Origin: Nitrospirota bacterium
Lineage (GTDB): Bacteria; Nitrospirota; Thermodesulfovibrionia; Thermodesulfovibrionales; UBA6898
Direction of reading: 5' to 3'
Assembly (NCBI GenBank): GCA_021825365.1
Contig: JAKAHR010000018.1
Span: 1-64,000, forward strand
Length of the DNA stretch: 64,000 nt
The notes beneath the pieces were generated by a model. The model was not told the DNA's origin, searched no databases, and worked only from the letters and a program-made list of their open reading frames with translations. Made by a program: the position numbers and the translations under genes. Below are positions 1 to 9,941 of the stretch, one piece after another (position 1 is the stretch's first letter; the number at the start of each line of letters is the position of its first letter).

Positions 1-482
1 TATACCATACCGGCGCAAGGGCCTATGTGGATAAGGGAGTCTTCGCGCCTCCCTTATAACCCTCCGCGCAAGGCATGCATTCCTCCCCGTGGCAAGCCAC
101 GGGGTATCCTGCAAAGATATTCATGAACCTGCATGAAAGCATAGCTGTCCCCCCATTCACGTTGTTATGAACCACCGCTGCTTATGTATCTACATAAGAA
201 TGTATAGAAGGTGCGCCTGAGGGGAGGAAGGTGCGGGGACAGGCAACAGGGAAGGGTTGGATTCATCGGTTGAATTTCCGGGATGAAATAGCCCCTCCTC
301 ACCCTGAATCATCAGACAGGGCTGACTATATCCAAAGCGGTTTTTTTTGTCAATATGCTTTACACCCGCTTTACAAAGGGTACGCGGCTGATCCCCCGGA
401 ATCTTCCCCGTGTGGGGGATCCCCCTCCCCGGGAACCCACTAATCCCTTGACAGTAGGAACGTAACGTGGTTTCATTAAAGA
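1..482. other. Non-coding region with three perfect hairpins
   Basis: I see no convincing gene here. Three perfect inverted repeats are visible: 31-39 with 49-57 (9 bp, 9-nt loop), 85-93 with 96-104 (9 bp, 2-nt loop, CCCCGTGGC arm) and 390-397 with 414-421 (8 bp). The second resembles the short GC-rich palindromes found as REP-like elements or at the ends of IS200/IS605-type elements, but no transposase is present, so that reading is tentative. The right end holds a promoter for the lipoprotein at 483. Confidence 0.5.
448..476 (+). promoter_or_regulatory. Candidate promoter of the lipoprotein at 483
   Basis: A perfect TTGACA -35 box (448-453) is followed by a 17-bp spacer and a weak -10 box TTTCAT (471-476). 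The GTG start of the lipoprotein lies 6 nt after the -10 box, so the predicted transcript starts at or next to the start codon and would be leaderless. No clear Shine-Dalgarno sequence precedes the GTG. Confidence 0.45.
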
Positions 483-1067
483 GTGAAACGCACGGTACCG
501 GCACATATCATCACTGCAGCGCTGTCGGTCTTCTTTCTTTTGGCGATCGCCGGATGCGCATCGATCGCCGGGGTGGATGAAGAACCCTCCGATGCGCCGC
601 CCTACCCGACCTCACCCTATGACAAATATGTGGAAGGCAAACCGAATCTCGACCCAAGGGCACAGGGCGGTTTTTATATATGGCGGGAAGGAAATATGTG
701 GCACGTACGAGTCGTCGAGAAGGCTAATCAGCCCGGCGTCCTGTCGCCGGTCTGGCCGATCATCACCGGCAAGATATCCCTGGAAAGCGCAGTCGTAACA
801 AACGTACGGAAGGTGAATGTCCCGCCGCTGGATGATATCCGCTACCGGAGGGACAACATAACCTTCAGGTTTGAGATGAGGGAGAGTGTCGCACGGCAGG
901 TTGCGGGGTTCGATTTCAAGGCCCTGCCCTCTTCCATCGACTACTGTCTCACCCTTGAGGTCTTCGTTGACAGCACCCCCAGGCCGGGCATCGTCCACCT
1001 GGGCTCTTTCATGCATATTCCCGAGACCCTGCCCCTCAGGATCTGCCTCCGCTCCTTCGACCGGTAA
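483..1067 (+). CDS. Predicted lipoprotein of unknown function
   Basis: A 194-residue protein starting at GTG. The N-terminus has a short charged stretch, a hydrophobic core and a lipobox ending in AIAGC at about residue 25, so it is probably lipidated and envelope-anchored. The mature part is rich in Pro, Tyr and Arg near its start (about residues 35-60) and then looks like a mixed alpha/beta domain. I do not recognise a named family. It is monocistronic, convergent with purL (28 bp between stops), and has its own TTGACA-type promoter that probably makes a leaderless message. The GTG is chosen because it gives a complete signal peptide; no other start in frame does. Confidence 0.7.
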   Translation: MKRTVPAHIITAALSVFFLLAIAGCASIAGVDEEPSDAPPYPTSPYDKYVEGKPNLDPRAQGGFYIWREGNMWHVRVVEKANQPGVLSPVWPIITGKISLESAVVTNVRKVNVPPLDDIRYRRDNITFRFEMRESVARQVAGFDFKALPSSIDYCLTLEVFVDSTPRPGIVHLGSFMHIPETLPLRICLRSFDR

Positions 1068-1094
1068 GCCCGTCTGTCTGCTGCCCGCCTCTTT

Positions 1095-4000
1095 CTACCG
1101 CGAACCGCGCTTGGGGGAAGTCTTGCCGCACCACGTCCGGGCGTTCTGGAACATGCGAAGCCACGGAGAGGCGGGAAGGTCTTTCTTCCATGCCTCAGGC
1201 ATCCATCCCCACTGCCATTTCAGGAATGCCCGTTCCGGGTGGGGCATCATCGCCAGATGCCTGCCGTCAGGGGAGCAGAGCGCGGTAATGCCGCCGGGAG
1301 AGCCATTCGGATTAAAAGGATACGTCTCTGTCGTTCGGCCTTCGTCATCAACGTATCTGACAGGAGCAAGCCCCTGGTCGAGCACCTTCCGCCGGATGGA
1401 ATCATCAGGGAAATAGGCGAGACCCTCCCCGTGGGCGACCCATACGCCGAGGATGGAATTCTCCATGCCCTGAAACATGATCGCCGGGCTTTCCAGGATC
1501 TTCACCGAAAGGAATCGCGACTCGAACCTGCCGGATCTATTATGGATAAAACGGGGCTGTGCCGCATCCGGTATCCCCTGCCAGGGTGCCCAGCCGAGCA
1601 GGGCCATGAGCTGGCAGCCGTTGCATACGCCCAGGCTGAAGGTATCCGGACGGGAGTAAAATGACTGGAACTGCGTCCATATATTCCGGTTGTAACGGAT
1701 CACGCCCGCCCACCCCTTTGCAGAGTCGAGCACGTCGGCATAGCTGAACCCGCCAACAAAAACGACGCCGCGGAAGGCATCGAGACTGACGCGCTCCTGG
1801 AGAAAATCGGTCATCGTGACGTCCCACGGCTCGAACCCCGCTGAAAAGAAGGCAGAGGTCATTTCCCTGTCCCCGTTGCTGCCTTCTTCCCTGATGATCG
1901 CGACCTTCGGCTTTTCCGCCTGATCGAGGATGGAAGGGGAGGTTGGTTCCGGCCTGAAAGACAGGTTCAGGGAAGGGCCCTTCCGGTCATAGGCCGCCTT
2001 TTCTTCAGACTCAACGCATGCAGCGGTGCGCTGAAAACGCTCGAGCCTGAAGCTCGTCTCTTCCCATATGCCCCGCAGGGCACGCATGTCTTCACGCAAT
2101 GTCTCGACCCCTTTGACGCTGATGCGCACCTCTTTCTCCGTGAGCGTCCTGCCAATGACCTGGAAGGCGACGCCCGCATCCCGGAGCGCCGAAAAAATCG
2201 CCTTCTCATCCTCCGGCAGGTATTCGACCACCATACCCAACTCCTCGGAGAAGAGCAGGGGCAGGACAGCATCTTCCGACACGACCCCTCCTTCTCTCCC
2301 CCCCTTGGAAAGGGGGGGAATAGGGGGGGTGAGTTCTATCTCAATCCCGCAGTTCCCGGAAAAGGCCATCTCCAGGAGAGCAGTGATAAGGCCGCCGTCG
2401 CTCCTGTCATGTCCCGCAAGGATGATACCCTTATCGATACAATCCTGCACGCATTCAAAACACGCCTTGAGAAGCCCCGGGTCTTCCAGATCAGGAGACT
2501 CATCACCGACCTGGCCGTAACACTGGGCCAAGGCAGAGCCTCCGAGACGCGACCTTCCGTTGCCGAGGTCGATAAAGATGAGCCTGCTCCTGCCCGGCTC
2601 CTTGATATCAGGGGTAATGACCTTCGTAATGTCGGGGCAGGTGGCATAGGCCGAGATCACAAGCGTCCCGGGAGATTTGACCGTCTCGGTCTTTCCGGAG
2701 GGGGCAGTCACCTGCGCTGCCATCGAGAGGCTGTCCTTGCCTCCGTCCACCGCGATGCCGAGGTCTATCATCACGTCCCTCATAGCGATCGCGGCATCGT
2801 ACAGGTCAGCCCCCTCGCCGGGGAGTTTCGGTGCCCACATCCAGTTGCCCGAGCACTTGATGTCACCCAGGCCGGTTATCTTCGCCCATACCATGTTCGT
2901 CACCGCCTCGGCGACGCTCATCCTGGCCATCGCCGCAGGGTTGATGAGCCCCTTGACCGGCTGCTCGCCGATGCTGATCGCAGCCCCTGTCAGGCCAAAG
3001 TGGCTCTGGCCTATCGCCGCGACATCAGAGACCGTCAGCTGAAGAGGACCTGCGCACTGCTGGCGCGCGATGAGGCCGGTGACCGAGCGGTCCACCTTGT
3101 TTACGAGAAAGCGTTTCGAGCCGACGGAAAGGAGCCTCAGGACGCGATCAAGGGCATCGCGCACGGTCACGCCTGTCGGCAGGGCAAGGGGGGTAAGCTT
3201 CCGCTTTGCCCGGTCAAGGAGAAAGGTCTTCCGGGGCATGTCCCCCAGTATCTTGTCGAGTCTCAGATTTACGGGGGTGCTGCCGTCGGTTTCATCATGG
3301 AGGATGATATATCCGTCGCCGGTGATCTCGCCGATGAATGCACAGGGCACCTTTTCGCGGCTGCAGAGGTCGAGGAACTCTTCCGCGCGGCCGGGCTCGA
3401 TGAGGAGGGCATTCTGCTCCTGGTACTCCGCTCCCCAAATCTCCAGGACGGACAGCGTCGCGTCACCGAGCTGTATCTTCCGGATCTCGATCCTCGCCCC
3501 TGCCGGGTAGATGATCTCCTTGACGACATTGCAGTTGCCGCCTGCGCCCTGGTCGTGGATGCTGACGATCGGATTGCCGTCGCCCCTCTCGACGCAGGCG
3601 CGGATCACCCGGTTCATCTTCTGCTCCATCTCGGCGTCGCCCCGCTGGACGGCATTGAAATCAAGCTCAGCGACATTCTGCCCCTGTATCATGCTCGATG
3701 CAGCGCCTCCGCCCATGCCGATACGATAGGCGGGACCGCCCACCTTGGTCACGAGCATCCCCTTCCGGGGCTCCCCCTTCTCGGCCTGGGCCGCATCCAT
3801 CTGGCCGACCCCTCCGGTAAACATGATCGGCTTTATCCATTCCCTCCGCTGCCCGTCAGGGAGTCTCAGGCCAAATGACCGGGTGAACCCCTGGATCACC
3901 GGCTCGCCGAACTTGTTTCCGTAATCAGATGCGCCGTTGCTCGCCTCGATCTCTATGGTAAGGGGGCTCGCCAGGTTTTGCGGGTAGACAAACGAACCGT

Positions 4001-5096
4001 CTTCCCACGCCAGCTCATAGCCGGGCATGAGGAGATTGCCGACGCAGTATGCCGCCGTTCCGGCGATCACCAATCCGCCCCTGCCCGTCGCCTGCACATC
4101 CCGCAGCCTGCCGCCTGTCCCTGTCTCTGCACCGGGGAAAGGAGCGACCCCGCTGGGGAAGTTATGGGTCTCCGCGGTAAAGATGATGTCATACCGCGCA
4201 TCGGCCCGGACGAAGGGTGAACAGGAGCCCGGACGTTTCGGCGTTATCGTCACGGCGTCAAACCCCCTGATAGCGCTCGAGTTGTCCCTGAAGGCGATGA
4301 CGCTGTTGGCAGGATTGCGGTCAAGGGTCTGCCTGATGACCGCCATGAGGTTCTCCGGCATCTCGGCGCCGTCGATCACCAGCCTTCCCTTGAAGAACCA
4401 GTGGCGGGAGTGCTCGCTGTTGGACTGGCTCAGGTCAAAGCATTCGACATTGGTGGGGTTCCTTCCGATGTCCTTCACAAAGAGGTTGTAATAGTAATCG
4501 ACGTCCCATTCATCAAGGCCGAGGCCCATCTCTTTATTGATACGCCTCAGGGCCTGAGGCCCCTCCTCGATGAGGGGGACGCAATGCGCGGGTTCAGGGA
4601 CGATGCCCGTTTCGAAGGTGGTCAGCCTCTCCGGGTAGGGGCACTCTGTCATGCGGTCGTATAGTCCGGAGGCAAATCCCGCGATCCGCTCCGGATCGAC
4701 GGGTGAGGACGAGGCAAGCCGGTACCTCCGGGAACGCTCAATCCGGGTGATCTTCAGGAGGCCGCATGCCCGGCAGACCGAGACGGCATTCGTCGACCAT
4801 GCCGTGGTGAAATTCATGCGGGGTCCCACCTCGATAATCGATTCCCTTTGGGGAGGGGGTGGTGCTTCGAGAAGACTCCTGTCCGAGAAATTCTCCGGTT
4901 CAAAGGTCTCGCTCAGGAGCCACCGGAGAAGTTCCGACTCGGCAGGGCTGAGGTCGCCTGCGGCCTGGATATAGAAGCAGTACTCGGTTGTCAGGTCACG
5001 GATGTCCGACGAAACCGTCTCCCGGGCCTTCGCCAGCAGAGAAATCGCCTTCTCAGCGGGGATCGCCGGCCGCTTATAACGGTACAGTAAAGGCAT
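1095..5096 (-). CDS. purL: Phosphoribosylformylglycinamidine synthase, large single-chain type
   Basis: 1333 residues, the size of the E. coli-type PurL that fuses synthetase and glutaminase. It converts FGAR, ATP and glutamine to FGAM in purine synthesis in the cytosol. The two AIRS-like halves are seen around residues 280-1000, for example the glycine-rich stretch with the TAETHNFPSG motif in the first half. The C-terminal glutaminase (about 1055-1330) has the nucleophile motif GVCNGCQ and the terminal MMPHPER motif. Near residues 921-937 sits a Pro/Gly-rich peptide, PPIPPLSKGGREGG, encoded by a palindromic G/C-run repeat that looks inserted in frame. The gene follows purB with a 3-bp gap and is probably co-transcribed with it. 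Confidence 0.96.
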   Translation of the reverse strand: MPLLYRYKRPAIPAEKAISLLAKARETVSSDIRDLTTEYCFYIQAAGDLSPAESELLRWLLSETFEPENFSDRSLLEAPPPPQRESIIEVGPRMNFTTAWSTNAVSVCRACGLLKITRIERSRRYRLASSSPVDPERIAGFASGLYDRMTECPYPERLTTFETGIVPEPAHCVPLIEEGPQALRRINKEMGLGLDEWDVDYYYNLFVKDIGRNPTNVECFDLSQSNSEHSRHWFFKGRLVIDGAEMPENLMAVIRQTLDRNPANSVIAFRDNSSAIRGFDAVTITPKRPGSCSPFVRADARYDIIFTAETHNFPSGVAPFPGAETGTGGRLRDVQATGRGGLVIAGTAAYCVGNLLMPGYELAWEDGSFVYPQNLASPLTIEIEASNGASDYGNKFGEPVIQGFTRSFGLRLPDGQRREWIKPIMFTGGVGQMDAAQAEKGEPRKGMLVTKVGGPAYRIGMGGGAASSMIQGQNVAELDFNAVQRGDAEMEQKMNRVIRACVERGDGNPIVSIHDQGAGGNCNVVKEIIYPAGARIEIRKIQLGDATLSVLEIWGAEYQEQNALLIEPGRAEEFLDLCSREKVPCAFIGEITGDGYIILHDETDGSTPVNLRLDKILGDMPRKTFLLDRAKRKLTPLALPTGVTVRDALDRVLRLLSVGSKRFLVNKVDRSVTGLIARQQCAGPLQLTVSDVAAIGQSHFGLTGAAISIGEQPVKGLINPAAMARMSVAEAVTNMVWAKITGLGDIKCSGNWMWAPKLPGEGADLYDAAIAMRDVMIDLGIAVDGGKDSLSMAAQVTAPSGKTETVKSPGTLVISAYATCPDITKVITPDIKEPGRSRLIFIDLGNGRSRLGGSALAQCYGQVGDESPDLEDPGLLKACFECVQDCIDKGIILAGHDRSDGGLITALLEMAFSGNCGIEIELTPPIPPLSKGGREGGVVSEDAVLPLLFSEELGMVVEYLPEDEKAIFSALRDAGVAFQVIGRTLTEKEVRISVKGVETLREDMRALRGIWEETSFRLERFQRTAACVESEEKAAYDRKGPSLNLSFRPEPTSPSILDQAEKPKVAIIREEGSNGDREMTSAFFSAGFEPWDVTMTDFLQERVSLDAFRGVVFVGGFSYADVLDSAKGWAGVIRYNRNIWTQFQSFYSRPDTFSLGVCNGCQLMALLGWAPWQGIPDAAQPRFIHNRSGRFESRFLSVKILESPAIMFQGMENSILGVWVAHGEGLAYFPDDSIRRKVLDQGLAPVRYVDDEGRTTETYPFNPNGSPGGITALCSPDGRHLAMMPHPERAFLKWQWGWMPEAWKKDLPASPWLRMFQNARTWCGKTSPKRGSR
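2285..2330. repeat. Palindromic G/C-run repeat inserted in frame in purL
   Basis: The core is a 9-bp perfect hairpin (2298-2306 with 2310-2318; seven C, TT, GGA loop, AA, seven G) followed by another G7 run at 2323-2329. Read in the purL frame it encodes a PPxPPLSKGGxxGG-type peptide. From memory, peptides of this type recur in unrelated proteins of several bacterial lineages and are read as dispersed repeat insertions; I cannot search for other copies here. Confidence 0.6.
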
Positions 5097-5099
5097 GTT

Positions 5100-6404
5100 T
5101 CATTTCTTCCCTTTGCCGAAGACCCTGGTAAAGATGTAGCCGATGTTGCTGAAGTAATGACGGAGATCGAAGATATCGTCAATCTCCTTCTTCGTCAGAT
5201 ACCTCTTCACCTCACGGTCCTTCAGGAGGAGCGCCTTGAAGGGTTTCTTCTTCTTCCAGCTCTCCATCGCGTTGCGCTGCACCAGGGCGTAGGCATCCTC
5301 TCTCGTCATTCCCTTGTCCGTGAGCCGGATAAGGACATTCTGTGAGTTGTACAGGCCATAGCTCCTGTCCATGTTTTCCTTCATACGCTCGGGATAGACC
5401 TGCAGGCCTTCCAGTATGCCGGTCAGACGGTGCAGCATGTAGTCCACGAGGATCGTGCCGTCGGGGATGATCACCCGTTCCACGGATGAGTGGGAGATGT
5501 CTCTCTCATGCCAGAGGGCGACGTTTTCCATGGCGGCAAACGCATTTGACCTGACTATGCGGGCCAGGCCGGAGAGGTTCTCGCAGCCGACGGGATTCCG
5601 TTTGTGGGGCATGGCGGACGAACCCTTCTGGCCCTTGGCAAAGGGCTCCTCCGCCTCAAGGACCTCGGTGCGCTGCAGATGCCGCAACTCCACCGCCACC
5701 TTTTCGATGGAGGCCGCGATGATAGCCAGCGTGGAAAGGTACTCGGCATGACGGTCCCGCTGCACCACCTGGGTCGCGACCGGCTCGGGTTTGAGGCCGA
5801 GCTTCCTGCAGACCTTCTCCTCGATGGCGGTGGGGATGTTTGAAAACGTGCCGACCGCTCCGGAAAACTTGCCGACGCTTATCGCACGCTTCGCCCGCTG
5901 CATCCGGTCGAGGTTCCGTTTCGCCTCCTCGTACCAGAGGGCGAATTTCAGGCCAAAGGTCATCGGCTCAGCGTGCACGCCATGGCTCCTGCCGATGCAG
6001 GGCGTGTTCCGGTACCTGAAGGCCTGTGCCTTCAGCACCGTCATGAGCGTCCTGATGTCTCTTATGATAATGTCTGCCGCCTCCCGCATGAGGAGGGATT
6101 GGGCGGTATCGACGATATCGGATGACGTGAGCCCCTTATGGATATAACGCGATTCGGGACCCACCTTCTCCGCGACAGAGGTGAGAAAGGCGATGACATC
6201 ATGCCGCACGACCGACTCAATCTCGTCGATCCTCTGCACATCGAATCCCGCCTTTCGCCTGATCACCGCGAGCGCCCTGCCCGGGATCTTCCCCAGGTCG
6301 GCCCATGCCTCGCAGGCGGCGATTTCGACGTCAAGCCATTTCCGGAACCTGTTCTCAGGCTCCCACAGTCTTCCCATCTCCTGGCGTGTGTAGCGTGGTA
6401 TCAT
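5100..6404 (-). CDS. purB: Adenylosuccinate lyase
   Basis: 434 residues, normal length for the family. It catalyses two fumarate-releasing steps of purine synthesis (SAICAR to AICAR, adenylosuccinate to AMP). The fumarase/aspartase signature around the motif [11 protein letters not shown] is at about residue 263, with the catalytic serine in that flexible loop; the TSSDIVDT and [10 protein letters not shown] motifs are also present. The ATG at 6404 follows a GAGGT Shine-Dalgarno at 6-nt spacing. It is the first gene of the purB-purL unit, with a promoter about 70-100 bp upstream. Confidence 0.96.
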   Translation of the reverse strand: MIPRYTRQEMGRLWEPENRFRKWLDVEIAACEAWADLGKIPGRALAVIRRKAGFDVQRIDEIESVVRHDVIAFLTSVAEKVGPESRYIHKGLTSSDIVDTAQSLLMREAADIIIRDIRTLMTVLKAQAFRYRNTPCIGRSHGVHAEPMTFGLKFALWYEEAKRNLDRMQRAKRAISVGKFSGAVGTFSNIPTAIEEKVCRKLGLKPEPVATQVVQRDRHAEYLSTLAIIAASIEKVAVELRHLQRTEVLEAEEPFAKGQKGSSAMPHKRNPVGCENLSGLARIVRSNAFAAMENVALWHERDISHSSVERVIIPDGTILVDYMLHRLTGILEGLQVYPERMKENMDRSYGLYNSQNVLIRLTDKGMTREDAYALVQRNAMESWKKKKPFKALLLKDREVKRYLTKKEIDDIFDLRHYFSNIGYIFTRVFGKGKK

Positions 6405-6471
6405 GATGACCTCTTTCTACGAACGGATAGTCGGCGCGAATGACAAGATGCAAGACTCAGAAAACATGATT

Positions 6472-6501
6472 ATTTTACAGGTGCGTACCGCCTTTTTTCA
6501 A
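6472..6501 (-). promoter_or_regulatory. Candidate sigma-70 promoter of purB-purL
   Basis: Reading on the minus strand, a TTGAAA -35 box (6496-6501), an 18-bp spacer and a TAAAAT -10 box (6472-6477). Transcription would start near 6465, giving a leader of about 60 nt that contains the GAGGT ribosome site. I do not see a purine riboswitch or an obvious PUR box. Confidence 0.45.
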
Positions 6502-6653
6502 TTTAATCCGATGCCGCAAATCAGAGAGCAGCACGGGGGGAACCAGCGGCAGGGTCATCGTCTGTTACTGAAAAGAGGGAAGTATCATGAAAGGTGAAGG
6601 GCAGGGAAGTCTTTCGGCTGCGGCGGGATGGAACTGCCTGAAACCGGGAATGC

Positions 6654-7073
6654 CTACTTCTCGCCCTGTCTCCCCGCCTCTTTCGAGACCCTGTCGAGCA
6701 GGCCGTTGATGAACGGGACCGCCTCCTGGGCCGAGTACTTCTTGGCGATCTCGAGGGCCTCGTTGATGCTGGCAGCCGGCGGGATGTCCTTCCGGAAGAG
6801 GATCTCGAAGACCGCCAGTCTGATGATGTTCCTGTCGACAGCCGCCATCCGCTGCAGCTCCCAATGTTCGGCAGCCGCCTGGATCACCCGGTCAATCTCT
6901 TCGATATGCTCGATCGTACCCTTAAAGAGCTCCCCGGCAAAGCCTCTCAGCTCCTCGGCGTCTTTTTCCTGCGGCCAGAAGTCCTGCGGGGAAAACAGGT
7001 CAACCCGGCTGCCGGTAAACTCGAACTGAAAAAGCAGCTTCAGGACATATTCACGCGCCCTGCGGCGGTTCAT
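6654..7073 (-). CDS. nusB: Transcription antitermination factor NusB
   Basis: 139 residues from the chosen start, typical for NusB. It binds boxA RNA with NusE (S10) and supports rRNA antitermination. The N-terminal RRRAREYVLKLLFQFEF stretch and the central ...DRNIIRLAVFEILF... helix followed by INEALEIAKKYS are characteristic. The open frame extends 27 codons upstream to 7154, but the conserved N-terminus begins at the ATG at 7073; neither start has a strong Shine-Dalgarno. It follows ribH by about 130 bp in the usual ribH-nusB order. Confidence 0.93.
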   Translation of the reverse strand: MNRRRAREYVLKLLFQFEFTGSRVDLFSPQDFWPQEKDAEELRGFAGELFKGTIEHIEEIDRVIQAAAEHWELQRMAAVDRNIIRLAVFEILFRKDIPPAASINEALEIAKKYSAQEAVPFINGLLDRVSKEAGRQGEK

Positions 7074-7205
7074 GAAAGCGTACTGCGGGACGATGCGCGC
7101 GTCGCATGTAACGCACCGGCCTGTCTTCTCATAACCCGTTACACCTGATCCCATACCCGGCGATACGGCATCTCCCGGGGCGCCGCTGCCGCCGAATTCC
7201 GTGAA

Positions 7206-7667
7206 TCATAACTTCTTCATCACCTGGGCCATCTCGATGGCGGTGATGGCGGCGTCAAAACCCTTGTTTCCGCTCTTCGTACCTGCGCGCTCGACCGCCT
7301 GCTCGATGGTATCAGAGGTGATCACGCCGAAGGCGATCGGGACCCCGGTATCGAGAGAAGCGGCAGCGACCCCCTTGGAGACTTCGGCAGCCACATACTC
7401 GAAATGGGGCGTCGCGCCCCTGATGACGGTCCCGAGGCAGATGACCGCGCCATAAGACCCTTTCTCCGCCATCTTCTTTGCGACGAGGGGGATCTCAAAG
7501 GCACCGGGGACCTTCACGACGTCTATGTCCTCTTCCCGCGCGCCGTGGCGTACGAGCGCATCCACGGCCCCGTCGAGAAGTCTGCTGGTGATGAAGTCGT
7601 TGAACCGGCTGACCACAACGCCGAACTTGAGGCCCTTGGCCTGCAATTCTCCCTGGATAACCTTCAT
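7206..7667 (-). CDS. ribH: 6,7-dimethyl-8-ribityllumazine synthase
   Basis: 153 residues, the standard size. It condenses the ribityl pyrimidine with 3,4-dihydroxybutanone 4-phosphate to form the riboflavin precursor, usually as an icosahedral or pentameric shell. The VSRFND, GAFEIP and [14 protein letters not shown] motifs that line the active site are all present. It lies 20 bp after ribBA in a riboflavin gene run. Confidence 0.96.
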   Translation of the reverse strand: MKVIQGELQAKGLKFGVVVSRFNDFITSRLLDGAVDALVRHGAREEDIDVVKVPGAFEIPLVAKKMAEKGSYGAVICLGTVIRGATPHFEYVAAEVSKGVAAASLDTGVPIAFGVITSDTIEQAVERAGTKSGNKGFDAAITAIEMAQVMKKL

Positions 7668-7687
7668 GCGTCCCTCCTCATGGTTCG

Positions 7688-8899
7688 TTAAACGTTGCTC
7701 AGGATATGCCCGAGTTTCTTCTTCTTCGTCTTCAGATAGATGATATTCTTTTCATGCGGATTCATCTCGATGGGTATGCGCTCGACCACCTTCAGGCCGT
7801 ATCCCTCGAGCCCCACGATCTTCTTCGGATTATTCGTCATGAGACGCATCTTCCGGATGCCGAGATCAACGAGGATCTGCGCCCCGATGCCGTAGTCCCT
7901 GAGGTCAGGCTTGAAGCCGAGCCTGATGTTCGCCTCAACGGTATCGAGTCCCTTGTCCTGCAGTTCGTATGCCCTGAGCTTGTTGACCAGGCCTATGCCG
8001 CGCCCTTCCTGCCGCATGTAGAGGATGACTCCCTTGCCGTTCTCCTCGATAATCTCCATCGCCCGGTGAAGCTGTTCTCCGCAGTCGCACCTGCGGGATG
8101 CAAAGACGTCGCCGGTGAGACATTCCGAGTGGACCCTCACGAGCACGTCGTCGGTCTGCGTGATCTCGCCTTTCACCAGGGCGAGATGGACGTTCGCATC
8201 CATGTCGTTTGCGTAGGCGACGACCGTGAACTCGCCGAATTCCGTCGGCAGCTTCGTCGTTGTCACCCGCCGGACAAAACGCTCCGCCCGCATCCGGTAG
8301 CTGATGAGGTCCTTCACCGTGACGAGCTTGATAGTGTGCTTTCTCGAGAATTCAAGGAGTTCAGGCACGCGGGACATCGTCCCGTCGTCATTCATGATCT
8401 CGCAGATAACGCCCGCAGGGTAGAGACCCGCAAGCCTCGCCAGGTCGACGGAGCCCTCGGTCTGTCCGGCCCTCTGCAGCACACCGCCCGGCCGCGCCCT
8501 GAGCGGAAAGACATGCCCCGGCCGCGCGAGGTCGTCATGCTGCGTCTTGGGGTCGATCGCGGTGAGGATCGTCGTCGCCCTGTCGGCAGCCGAGATGCCG
8601 GTCGTCACCCCCCGCTTTGCCTCTATCGAGACGGTGAAGGCGGTGCCGAAAGAGGAGGTGTTCGCGTCGGTCATCATGGGAAGCTTGAGTTCATCGATCC
8701 GCTCCGGGGTCATCGACAGACAAATGAGACCGCGGCCGTGTTTCGCCATGAAGTTGATCGCCTCGGGCGTCACCTTCTCCGCAGCCATGCAGAGGTCGCC
8801 CTCGTTCTCTCTGTCCTCGTCGTCCACGAGGATCACCATCTTGCCCTTGATCAGGTCTTCCAGGGCCTCTTCTATGGTATTGATCTTGTTCTTCTGCAT
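7688..8899 (-). CDS. ribBA: Bifunctional DHBP synthase / GTP cyclohydrolase II
   Basis: 403 residues. The N-terminal half (about 1-205) is 3,4-dihydroxy-2-butanone 4-phosphate synthase, with the acidic [10 protein letters not shown] metal-binding loop and the HGRGLICLS motif. The C-terminal half (about 206-400) is GTP cyclohydrolase II: the zinc cysteines lie in the [19 protein letters not shown] region and the RQEGRGIGL motif follows. Together they supply both branches of riboflavin synthesis. Gap to ribE is 23 bp, to ribH 20 bp, so the three are probably one transcript. Confidence 0.96.
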   Translation of the reverse strand: MQKNKINTIEEALEDLIKGKMVILVDDEDRENEGDLCMAAEKVTPEAINFMAKHGRGLICLSMTPERIDELKLPMMTDANTSSFGTAFTVSIEAKRGVTTGISAADRATTILTAIDPKTQHDDLARPGHVFPLRARPGGVLQRAGQTEGSVDLARLAGLYPAGVICEIMNDDGTMSRVPELLEFSRKHTIKLVTVKDLISYRMRAERFVRRVTTTKLPTEFGEFTVVAYANDMDANVHLALVKGEITQTDDVLVRVHSECLTGDVFASRRCDCGEQLHRAMEIIEENGKGVILYMRQEGRGIGLVNKLRAYELQDKGLDTVEANIRLGFKPDLRDYGIGAQILVDLGIRKMRLMTNNPKKIVGLEGYGLKVVERIPIEMNPHEKNIIYLKTKKKKLGHILSNV

Positions 8900-8922
8900 C
8901 GTCCTCAGCTCCTTCTTCCGCG

Positions 8923-9561
8923 TTACGGGGCGAATCCTCCGTCCCTGAGGGTCCGCATGAATCCGGCGTCCTTTCCCTTTGCCAGGAATTTTGAAACATA
9001 CTTGCCCAAAATATCAACCTCAATATTCACCGCATCACCCGCTCCCTTCAGCCCGATCGTCGTGACCGCGGCGGTATGAGGGATAATCACGAGGGAAAAA
9101 CCGTCCGGGTAGACGTCCACCACCGTGAGGCTGATACCGTCCACGGCGACGGAGCCCTTTTCAACGAGATACCCGGCAACCGCCCTGTCGGCGGTGATGA
9201 CTATCCTGTAGACATCGCCTTCAAGGGTCTTCGACCGTATCCTGCCGACGCCGTCTACATGACCGGTAACGAAATGCCCCCCGAGGCGGGAATCCATCCT
9301 CAGGGCGGGTTCGAGGTTGACCCTGTCGCCGCTGCGCAGTTCACCCAGGTTTGTTGACCGCAGGGTCTCGTCGGAGAGGTCGAAGGAGAGTATGTCCCCC
9401 TGCCTTTCGACCACTGTCAGGCAGGCGCCGTTGATACAGATGCTGTCGCCGATTCCCGCCTCGCCTGCCAGGGCTCCCGCCTTCAGGGAAAGACGCGCTC
9501 CGCCGCTCCGGCGGGCAACCGAGGCGATCACGCCCATCTCAGCAACAAGGCCGGTGAACAC
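8923..9561 (-). CDS. ribE: Riboflavin synthase alpha chain
   Basis: 212 residues with two tandem lumazine-binding domains (about 1-97 and 98-195). It dismutates two lumazines into riboflavin and the pyrimidine. The MFTGLVAE start and the internal [10 protein letters not shown] motif are diagnostic. It starts with GTG directly next to the stop of the upstream small membrane protein gene, with a GGAG in that gene's last codons, so translational coupling is likely. Confidence 0.95.
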   Translation of the reverse strand: MFTGLVAEMGVIASVARRSGGARLSLKAGALAGEAGIGDSICINGACLTVVERQGDILSFDLSDETLRSTNLGELRSGDRVNLEPALRMDSRLGGHFVTGHVDGVGRIRSKTLEGDVYRIVITADRAVAGYLVEKGSVAVDGISLTVVDVYPDGFSLVIIPHTAAVTTIGLKGAGDAVNIEVDILGKYVSKFLAKGKDAGFMRTLRDGGFAP

Positions 9562-9909
9562 TCAGTATTCGAGCTCCATCACAAAATCGATCGTTTTCTG
9601 ATAGTATCCCTCCAGGTCCACGGTCTCAGACCACGTTCCCTTCACTTTGATGATCTTGTTCACCTGCGTCACTTCGAGATTCTCCTGCTTCAGCGGAACA
9701 TGAAGTTCGGCTGCATCTGCCAGTATCTTTTCCTTGATGAGCGGGAGGAACCCCACCTCGGAGAAAAGGATGTCTTTCGTATGCGACCGCAGCGTGTTGT
9801 AGCGGTAGTAGGGCTTGCCGAAGCTTATGCCGACGTAGGAGATACCGACGAAAACAACGAGCAGCAGGAACCCCTTGATAAAACCCCGATTGTCCATCCT
9901 GTATTTCAT
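9562..9909 (-). CDS. Small single-pass membrane protein, DUF4845-like
   Basis: 115 residues from the ATG at 9909, chosen because AGGAGGT lies 8 nt upstream; the open frame runs on to 9999 without a ribosome site. One N-terminal transmembrane helix (about residues 9-28) is followed by a roughly 85-residue soluble domain that probably faces the periplasm. Location just after lepB in a lep operon is typical for DUF4845-type proteins, whose function is unknown. Assignment to that family is by position and layout, not a firm motif. Confidence 0.6.
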   Translation of the reverse strand: MKYRMDNRGFIKGFLLLVVFVGISYVGISFGKPYYRYNTLRSHTKDILFSEVGFLPLIKEKILADAAELHVPLKQENLEVTQVNKIIKVKGTWSETVDLEGYYQKTIDFVMELEY

Positions 9910-9941
9910 ATGGTCCACCTCCTGATCGGTAAACTTTCCTG

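Noticed and set aside
2409..3878. 489-codon open frame on the plus strand
   Set aside because: It lies wholly antisense to purL, which has full-length conserved motifs; GC-rich codon bias opens the opposite strand.
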